This document shows positions 6,796-13,900 of a stretch of 34,058 nt of DNA, piece by piece. Positions within the stretch are counted from its first letter, which is position 1; every line of letters begins with the position of its first letter. The notes below the pieces were generated by a model that worked only from the letters and a program-made list of their open reading frames with translations, did not search any database and was not told the DNA's origin. The position numbers and the translations under genes were made by a program. This stretch comes from Zavarzinella formosa DSM 19928 (GTDB lineage: Bacteria > Planctomycetota > Planctomycetia > Gemmatales > Gemmataceae), in assembly GCF_000255705.1 (NCBI RefSeq), contig NZ_JH636440.1, positions 395,963-430,020 on the forward strand, given 5' to 3'.

Positions 6796-7908
6796 ATGAT
6801 CGTGACTTGCCAGCGGGACAGCCTGTTAAATGCCTGTCAGATCGTCAGTGCGGCCGTTCCCTCCCGGACGCCGATGCCGGTGTATCAGAGCATCAAGGCC
6901 ATCGCCGAGGCCGATAGCCTCACTCTGTTGGCCACCGACCTCGATGTGGGCATCCGGTACGAATTAAGGGGCTTGCTGATCGAAGAACCGGGTCAGGCCA
7001 TCTGGCCGGTCTCCCGGCTCATCTCCATCCTCCGGGAAACGTCCGACAGCGAAGTGCGACTGGATTCCGATTCCCGACGCACGCACGTTCATACGTCGGC
7101 CAGCGATTACGAGATGCCGGTGGAAGACCCGGCGTCTTTTGCCGATTTTGCCGAAAAGACCGACGACCAGTATTTCGAGATGGCCGCCGGGGATCTCCAG
7201 CGAATGATTCGCCGCACGGTGTTTGCCGCCGCCCGCGACGAGGGCAAATACGCCATGCGCGGCGTTCTGTGGGACATGGAGGAGAAACTGACCCGTCTGG
7301 TCGCCACCGACGGCAAGCGGCTGGCTGTCGCCACCCTGCCATCCGTTGCCCAGAACATGACGGAGTTGAAGGCCCAATCGCACAACGTCTCTATTAAGGC
7401 CATGCAATTGTTGGAGCGAATTTTGGCCGACGGCGATGCCGGGCAACCCGTGCAAGTGACGCTGCGAACCAACGATGCCATCTTCCGCACCGACAAAGCG
7501 GTGATCTACAGCCGCCTCGTCGAGGGGAACTTCCCCCCCTATCGCACGGTGATCCCCAAAAAGCACAACGCCCGCATCCCGGTAATCACCGGCGAATTCC
7601 TCTCGGCCGTCCGTCAGGCCGCGATCATGACAGACGATGAGAGCAAGCGCATCACCTTCGCCTTCACCCCCGGCAAAGTGACCTTGGAAGCCCAAGGCTC
7701 CACCACCGGAAAATCCAAAGTGGTGATGAAGCTTCCCGACTTCCCCGGCCCGGCCATCACCATCAGCTTCGACCCCGCCTATCTGACCGAATACCTCCGC
7801 GTCCTCGACGGCGCCGAAGTGATCCAACTGGATTTGGTGGACGGCCAAAAATCAGCCGTGTTCCGCAACGGGGAAGACTACTTGTATCTGGTGGTGCCGT
7901 TGGTATAA
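6796..7908 (+). CDS. dnaN: DNA polymerase III beta subunit (sliding clamp)
   Basis: 370 residues. The ring-shaped clamp tethers replicative polymerase to DNA. The start ATG 6796 (MIVTCQRDSLLNACQIV) is preferred over ATG 6781, because GGAGA at 6783-6787 is correctly placed upstream and beta-clamp proteins begin this way. Three clamp domains of about 120 residues can be followed. Landmarks are the strand with LLATDLDVGIRYEL in domain 1, then FAAARDEGKYAMRGVLWDM with LVATDGKRLA in domain 2, and VEGNFPPYRTVIPKKHNA entering domain 3. The C terminus YLYLVVPLV takes the place of the usual Y-x-x-MPM-(R/K)L end. Length is normal for the family. It lies downstream of the origin and upstream of a small ORF and dciA on the same strand. 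Confidence 0.95.
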   Translation: MIVTCQRDSLLNACQIVSAAVPSRTPMPVYQSIKAIAEADSLTLLATDLDVGIRYELRGLLIEEPGQAIWPVSRLISILRETSDSEVRLDSDSRRTHVHTSASDYEMPVEDPASFADFAEKTDDQYFEMAAGDLQRMIRRTVFAAARDEGKYAMRGVLWDMEEKLTRLVATDGKRLAVATLPSVAQNMTELKAQSHNVSIKAMQLLERILADGDAGQPVQVTLRTNDAIFRTDKAVIYSRLVEGNFPPYRTVIPKKHNARIPVITGEFLSAVRQAAIMTDDESKRITFAFTPGKVTLEAQGSTTGKSKVVMKLPDFPGPAITISFDPAYLTEYLRVLDGAEVIQLDLVDGQKSAVFRNGEDYLYLVVPLV

Positions 7909-7950
7909 GCGATTGACGCAAGCGAACAGGATTTCGGATAGAATTTGGTC

Positions 7951-8184
7951 ATGGATGCCGAATCAAATTCCTTCGCAGTCTGCATACAAGCTTCCGAGAA
8001 AGAAGACTTGGAAGCTTGGAAAGTGTATCGCGTGATTCCAGATGCGAAGGCCGACGAAGCCAAATGCCTTCGGGTGGTTGATGAATCCGGGGAAGATTAC
8101 CTGTATCCTGCCGCCCGGTTTTTGGTTCTTCCCCTGCCGGATGCGATGAAGGAACAATTGCTTGCCATTGCTGGCGGGCGTTGA
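7951..8184 (+). CDS. Small conserved protein of unknown function
   Basis: 77 residues (MDAESNSFAVCIQ...). The core EDLEAWKVYRVIPD, then CLRVVDESGEDYLYPAARFL, is of a kind found in many short bacterial proteins annotated as hypothetical: a beta-rich mini-domain in which the DESGEDYLYP segment is most constant. No catalytic motif is seen. No Shine-Dalgarno is evident; TAGAAT at 7939-7944 lies six bases before the ATG, so the message may be leaderless. It is placed between dnaN and the helicase-loader gene, and its end lies 16 bases before the likely dciA start. The position hints at coordinated expression with the replication genes but does not prove a role. Confidence 0.75.
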   Translation: MDAESNSFAVCIQASEKEDLEAWKVYRVIPDAKADEAKCLRVVDESGEDYLYPAARFLVLPLPDAMKEQLLAIAGGR

Positions 8185-8200
8185 TACGAGAGGAATCCGC

Positions 8201-8524
8201 TTGCCACCCAAAAACACCAGTGAGAAGAAAGGGCCGGAGCTGATCGGCGAAGTCGTCAGTCGGCTCTTTGCCGCCCGGGGTTGGGGGCGGCAGCAGGATC
8301 GCATTCGGCTGGAACAGGCGTGGGAACAGGTCGTTGGCCCGCAACATGCCCCGCACACCCGTCTTGGCGGCCTCAAGCGGAAGATTCTCGAAGTCGATGT
8401 CAAAGGGGCCGTGCTTCTTCAAGAACTGACTCAATTCCACAAAAAGCGCATCCTCGAACAACTCCGCAAGATCCTGACCGGTGTTCCCATCACTGACATC
8501 CGGTTTCGGGCGGGGACTTGGTGA
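8201..8524 (+). CDS. dciA: DciA-family (DUF721) replicative helicase loader/operator
   Basis: 107 residues from TTG 8201, chosen because GAGAGGA (8188-8194) sits six bases upstream. An in-frame TTG at 8162 would overlap the previous gene. The core is the DUF721 fold: LIGEVVSRLFAARGWG, then LEQAWEQVVGPQHAPHTR, KRKILEVDVKGAVLLQELT, and ILEQLRKILTGVPITDIRFRAG. DciA proteins interact with the DnaB helicase and replace DnaC/DnaI loaders in most bacterial phyla. Genes for this family often lie near dnaA, dnaN or gyrB, and the context here (dnaA-oriC-dnaN-small ORF-dciA) fits. Next to the short DnaA that lacks the helicase-contacting domain I, this gene is notable. Family assignment is confident; function is by family. 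Confidence 0.87.
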   Translation: MPPKNTSEKKGPELIGEVVSRLFAARGWGRQQDRIRLEQAWEQVVGPQHAPHTRLGGLKRKILEVDVKGAVLLQELTQFHKKRILEQLRKILTGVPITDIRFRAGTW

Positions 8525-8537
8525 GTCGAATTAGCGA

Positions 8538-9200
8538 TCACCCGAGCCGCCAGTCAATCTCCGGTTGTCCCCATGCCGTCAGTTGGGCGTTGATCTTGGA
8601 ATAGGGCTTGCTGCCGAAGAAGCCGTTTTTGGCGGAGAGGGGCGAGGGGTGGGCTGATTGGATTACCGCGTGGCGGGTGGTGTCGATCAGCTTGGTCTTC
8701 TTTTGGGCGTAGGCCCCCCACAGCACGAAGATCACCGGGTCGGTTTTCTCGCTCAGCGCGTGGATGACCGTGTCCGTAAACACTTCCCAGCCTTGGCTTT
8801 TGTGCGAGTTGGCTTCCCCGGCCCGCACCGTCAGGACGGCGTTGAGCATCATCACCCCCTGTTTGGCCCACGGAACCAGATAACCCGTCTTCGCCGGGGG
8901 GATGCCGAGATCGTCGTTAAGTTCTTTGTACATGTTTCTCAGCGATCCGGGGATCGCCACACCCGGCTTGACGGAGAAACTCAGCCCGTGGCCCTGCCCT
9001 TTGTTGGGATACGGGTCTTGCCCCAAGATCAGTACGCGCACTTTTTCCGGCGGGGTCAGCTCAAAAGCCGTGAACACTTCGTCGTTCGGCGGGTAGATTT
9101 CATGCTCATTCCGCTCGGCGGCAACGAAGTCTTGCAGCGTCTTCCAATAGGGCTTTTTGAGTTCGTCCGCGAGGACGGTTTGCCAGGCGTCGGGCAACAT
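8538..9200 (-). CDS. ung: Uracil-DNA glycosylase, family 1
   Basis: 220 residues. Removes uracil from DNA in base-excision repair. Motif A, GQDPYP, contains the catalytic Asp (residue 62) in LILGQDPYPNKGQGHGLSFS. Further family features are the PGSLRNMYKEL segment, LLN-like VMMLNAVLTV, and the minor-groove intercalation loop HPSPLSA with the second catalytic His (about residue 184). Length and order are typical of E. coli-type Ung (229 residues). The gene converges on dciA with a 13-base gap and is divergent from the MGS/amidohydrolase gene. No distinct ribosome site is visible upstream of the ATG at 9200. Confidence 0.96.
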   Translation of the reverse strand: MLPDAWQTVLADELKKPYWKTLQDFVAAERNEHEIYPPNDEVFTAFELTPPEKVRVLILGQDPYPNKGQGHGLSFSVKPGVAIPGSLRNMYKELNDDLGIPPAKTGYLVPWAKQGVMMLNAVLTVRAGEANSHKSQGWEVFTDTVIHALSEKTDPVIFVLWGAYAQKKTKLIDTTRHAVIQSAHPSPLSAKNGFFGSKPYSKINAQLTAWGQPEIDWRLG

Positions 9201-9284
9201 GGGTGAGTCATCCGGGGGAGAAAGTGTGCGTGGAATAGTTTATCAAAGGGTTTCATCGTGTAACCGGAGATATTCCCAAACCAA

Positions 9285-9361
9285 CAAGAGCCCTGCTGCG
9301 TGAGCGGCGGGGGTTTCACCCGTTTGAAACAACCCTCACCGCTCACGCAGTGAGGCTCTTG
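9285..9361. repeat. Single large imperfect palindrome between divergent genes
   Basis: CAAGAGCC at 9285 pairs with GGCTCTTG ending at 9361. Inside, TGCGTGAGCGG pairs with CCGCTCACGCA and GGGTTTCA with TTGAAAC-AA-CCC around a short centre. It lies between the divergent ung and MGS/amidohydrolase genes, so it is not a terminator for either. It may be a dispersed palindromic repeat or a regulatory site. Confidence 0.7.
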
Positions 9362-9516
9362 AGATTTTTGACGAAGGCTTTGATGGTTTCGGGGATTGTT
9401 CGCTTGTTCCATTCCGAATTCCTCATTCCAACTTCCTCATTTCTTGACATCCCCTGTCCGGTGGGTAAACCCTTACCGAAGGCCGAACCGGAACTCTTCC
9501 ATACCACGGGGGCGTC

Positions 9517-10953
9517 ATGTCCGAACTGGATACCGTCGAACTGCTTGGCTTCAACATGAAGCTGATCGGCAAGAAGTCCAAAAAGACCGTGCTGGTCTCC
9601 GCCGGGAAACTTGCGGACAAGGACCGCATGTTCCCGGCCCTCCAGCGTCTCGCCAAGCTCAACGTGGATCTGTTCGCCACGCCGGGCACCTATCGCTATC
9701 TCGCCCAAAAAGGGATCGGCAACCACGAACTCTACAAGATCACGGACAAGCGCGAACCGAACATCAAGACGTTCCTCGGCGAGAATCGGCTTGATCTCAT
9801 CATCAACGTGCTGACCGGGGATAACAGTTACGATGAGTCTTCGGACAGCAATCTGATTCGCTCGCTGGCCATCGAGAACGGCATCCCGCTCATCACGGAT
9901 GTGGATGTCGCCATCCAGACCATCGAACAGATCGTGAAGAAGGATGCCGAGGGCTTTTACAAGTACAAGGTGTCCGAGACGAAACGCCCGTGGGACATGC
10001 AGGCCGAGTTTCAACGCCTGGTCGCCGAGAACGGCGGCTATGCCAACTACCATGCCCACTTCGACAAGGCGTACCTGATCTCCTTGGAAAACCTTCGCCT
10101 CAGCATGGTGGACATGCAGAAGAAGTGGGCGTTGTATAAGCACTTAAAAGAAAACTACACGAAGGAAGACCTGATTGAGCGGATCGGCCGCGGCGTGCAG
10201 AAGATGATCGACCAGAAGGTGACTTACTGCCGCACGCTGGTGGACGCGGACAGCACCATTCGCACGCTGGCCGTCGAGGCCGCGCTGGAAGTGAAGAAGA
10301 AGTTCAAAAGCCAGATCCACTTCGAGATCGGCGTGCAACCGTTGCAAGGCGTGTTGGACGAGGAATCCCGCGAGCAGTTCGAGAAAGCCTGTTCGATGGC
10401 CGACCTCGTTGGCGGGCTTCCCTCCAAAGATCGCCCCACGCCGGAAAAGCACATCGACATCATCATGAGGATTGCCAAGGAGCAGAACAAACGGCTCGAT
10501 GTCCACGTGGACCAAGAGAACAACCCGTTCGAGAGCGAAACGGAAATGTTGGCCCGCAAAACCATCGAACACGGCATGGAAGGCCGCGTCTCGGCGGTGC
10601 ATGCCATCTCATTGGCCGCCAAACCGGCGATGGAGCAGGACCGGATTATCAAACTGTTGAAAGATGCCGGGGTGAGCGTGATCTGCTGCCCCTCGGCCGC
10701 CATCAGCATGAGGCAACTGGACATGCAGGCCCCGCTGCACAATTCCATCGCCCCGGTCCCCAAACTGCTCGATGCCGGTGTTCCGGTCTATCTCGGCGTG
10801 GACAATGTGTATGACTTGTTTATGCCGCTGGTGGATGCGGATATGTGGTTCGAGAGCCGCCTGCTGATGGAAGCCACCCGTTTCTACGACATCGACCGTG
10901 TGGCCAAACTGGCCTCGGACAAGAGCGGCATCGGTGTGCTGGCGAAGGGGTGA
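9517..10953 (+). CDS. MGS-like domain fused to cytosine-deaminase-like amidohydrolase
   Basis: 478 residues, two domains. Residues about 20-140 resemble the methylglyoxal-synthase-like domain found at the C terminus of carbamoyl-phosphate synthetase and in PurH: DLFATPGTYRYLAQKGI, then DLIINVLTG, IRSLAIENGIPLITDVDVAI. Residues about 160-478 are an amidohydrolase TIM barrel of the cytosine-deaminase type. Likely metal ligands are HAH (179, 181, in NYHAHFDKAYL), His330 (LDVHVDQENNP), His362 (AVHAISLA) and Asp429 (YLGVDNVYD). VDQ and the SAISM segment fit deaminases acting on ring C-N bonds. In CarB the MGS-like domain binds nucleotide effectors such as UMP, so a nucleotide-controlled deaminase or hydrolase is an attractive guess. 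The substrate is unknown. GGGGGCG lies just upstream of the ATG. It is convergent with the giant kinase gene. Confidence 0.82.
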   Translation: MSELDTVELLGFNMKLIGKKSKKTVLVSAGKLADKDRMFPALQRLAKLNVDLFATPGTYRYLAQKGIGNHELYKITDKREPNIKTFLGENRLDLIINVLTGDNSYDESSDSNLIRSLAIENGIPLITDVDVAIQTIEQIVKKDAEGFYKYKVSETKRPWDMQAEFQRLVAENGGYANYHAHFDKAYLISLENLRLSMVDMQKKWALYKHLKENYTKEDLIERIGRGVQKMIDQKVTYCRTLVDADSTIRTLAVEAALEVKKKFKSQIHFEIGVQPLQGVLDEESREQFEKACSMADLVGGLPSKDRPTPEKHIDIIMRIAKEQNKRLDVHVDQENNPFESETEMLARKTIEHGMEGRVSAVHAISLAAKPAMEQDRIIKLLKDAGVSVICCPSAAISMRQLDMQAPLHNSIAPVPKLLDAGVPVYLGVDNVYDLFMPLVDADMWFESRLLMEATRFYDIDRVAKLASDKSGIGVLAKG

Positions 10954-10977
10954 TGTTTCGCCGAATCACTCCAACGG

Positions 10978-13900
10978 TCAAGGATCCGGTTTCATCAACC
11001 GGGCTTTGGCCGGGTCGTTTTTCCAGCCAAACTTCTTGGCGAACTCCTCCGGTGTGAAAATCTGGTTGCTGCCGTCTTCCAGTTGGGCCACATAGATGAT
11101 CTGTGACTCAACTCCCTTGGACCCGCGATAGTGCCCGTCCGGGCCGACGCAAAGCCAGTGGTTGTCGGTGAGATGCGGCCAGAGGGTGCCGAGACGATGG
11201 TTCCGACGGGTGTCGAAGGCATTGACTCTCGAATAGAAAGAGCCAATAAATCGTCGGGCGTCTGGATGCCATATCGGAGTTTCGCTCAAGTGTTGACCGA
11301 GCAATCGGTGTTTCCCGTCTTGAGACGCCAGAAAGTTCCATGAAAACTCTTCCGCACTAAGCAATTGCTCGCCGTCTGGAGCGGCCGCGAGCGAGCGGAC
11401 TAAATTGCCGTTGGAGAGGTTAATAGGCTTTGAAAGACGGCCGGTTTCGGTGTCGAATTTAGCCGCATAATTGCCGAGTGGGACCCACATATCTCGGTCA
11501 TCTGCCTGCCATGATGGCGGCGCCCGAAAAGATCCGAAGATTGGCCGGGGAAATTGATCGTAAGATCGTAGCTTTTTTCCCGTTTGCGCATCCCATAAAT
11601 GCACGGCATCTCCAATAGTTGAGGCAATTTTCTTGCCGTCTGGAGCCCATGTGAATCCTAGCCTTGTTTCAGTGATATTTGCCGGGATGGCATGTTCCAA
11701 AGTGAACGCTAATTTTCCGTTATTGACATTCCAACCAATTATCTTCTGGCCGGATAATGCCGCCAAATTTTGGCCGGTCGGATCGGCTTGCCAACTATGC
11801 GTTTGAGACGGCAGGGTCAATTGGATGTTCTTGCCGTTGTCATGGATGATCGTCGCCGTATTCTCGCCGGTGGCATAGGCTAGCCATTGACCTCGCGGAT
11901 CAGAGGCGATCAATTTTCCGACAGGAGCCTTGGGTTCGGCCAACAAATCGCCTGTGTTACCATCAAAAATTCGGTTGAAATCCCAATCGGATGATTTTGA
12001 AATCCACCTATTCGAAACCTGCGAAAAATAACCTTCTGGCGAGCCAAAGTGCCCTTTGTCGGGTCCCAGTCGCATCGGTTTTCCAGTTCCGATATCAAAG
12101 AGGTGCGTTCCCCATCCATATAAAACGCCCGCCAAGTGCTTTCCATTCGGTGACCATGCGAGGCCCGCTATCCCTTGGGGGTCGGTTCGGAGAATTGCCT
12201 TGCCTGTTTCGATGTCTAGGACTTCAATCCGCTGTCCGGGGTTGTAAATAGCGATCTTCTTGCTATCTGGATGCCAGACAAGATAAAAGGCCGATGCTGA
12301 TTCGATCGCTTTTACGTGCGCGAGGCTTTTTGCATTCCAGATATGTAATTTGGCATTTGAGGTGGCGGCCAACCAGAGGCCGTCGGGAGAATATGCAACC
12401 GTTTTGCTGTTATTGTAACTGTCGAATATTTCAGACAACCCTTTGTCTTCAATCTCTTTCGGAACAACTAATGGCTCACTTCGTGTCCTTGTTTTCAGAT
12501 TATGAACAATGATTTTATTCTGACTGCGGACGCAGATCAGATCACCATTGGCTGACCAATCCATACGGGCATCCGACCCATCGTAAGACAGTCGACGCAT
12601 CGCTCCGGTTTGGTAGTCGATCAACTCGACAAAGCCATTCACACCAAGGAGAGCAATTTCCGGCTTTACAGGGGAAAAAACGACAGTGTGCACCCAAGCC
12701 ATCGCCGGTGTCGCCAGACACATTCGACATGTGTAGTTGGTTGTCTCGAAGAGCCGAACTGTCCCCGCAAATTTGCCACCGGCCACGCGATCACAGACTG
12801 CAAGCCACTTGCCATCTGGCGAAAATCCGATCGAACAGATATTTCCTTCAATACCGATAGCCGCTTGTTTGAAATTACCTTGTCGATCCACAAGGAAAAC
12901 ACCGCCACCGCCCCCCGCAATAGCGATCAAATCCTCTTTGGGGTGCCACGTTATGGGGCCTGATGACCATAAACCGGCGAGTTCAATCGACCAGCTTCGC
13001 ACGCTTGGAACGGTTGCCGGGCGGCTGACCATGGATCGTGGCCCGAGCGGTTGCCCTTTGCGAACCATGATCGGTGTGTCGGATACCTTGTAAGGGTTTC
13101 GAATAACCAGCGGTTCCTTCGTCGTCTGCCGCAGGACACGGAAACCGACATGCTGCCAAACCGAGGCATCATCTTCCCACCAATTGGTCAAGCCATATCG
13201 AAATGACTCAAGATATCCCAATCCCTTTATGACCTGGCCTCCCAAAACTGGGTTGACGGCTCCGGTCATTTGATCGCGTCCTGATCGAATGCACTGCTCG
13301 TGAACGTTTCCGATCACATCATGCAATCCAAAGTCATTGGGCCGTTTCGTTCTCACATTCTGAGGAGATTTGGTGTTTGTCGGCAAAGTCTCTTTGAGCC
13401 AAGCGTATGGTTCTATTTCTTCTTTCGATTTTCCGAACGCCCACGCTCCTTCCCTCCCGGCTCTCGCCGCGTATTCCCATTCGGTTTCTGTGGGCAGCCG
13501 ATAGATTGTCCCCGGTTCCTGGCTGTTGAGCCAATCACAATAAGCTTGGCAATCGGCCAGGCTTAGCATGGCGACGGGAAATTCAGGGCGAGTGGCGTAG
13601 CCGGGTTGACGCCACGTCTGCCCGCCTCCATCAAGGATCGCGATGCCTCGTTCGATATCCGTTTTGTAGTTTGTCGCGTCCGCAAATTTTTGGAATTGAG
13701 CGAATGTGACTTCGGTTGAACCAAGATAAAAAGGGTTGGTAATTCGGATTTGGGCTTTGGGCCCGCTTGCTGAATCTTCGGTTCCTCTGATGAGCGGAAA
13801 GTTTGTCTCAAACTCCCCCGGCGGGATCAGCCGAAACTTCATGCCGATTTTGTTCTCCACTTCAACAGGCTGCCCGATGTGTTTGGCCCATGCTTCCTGA

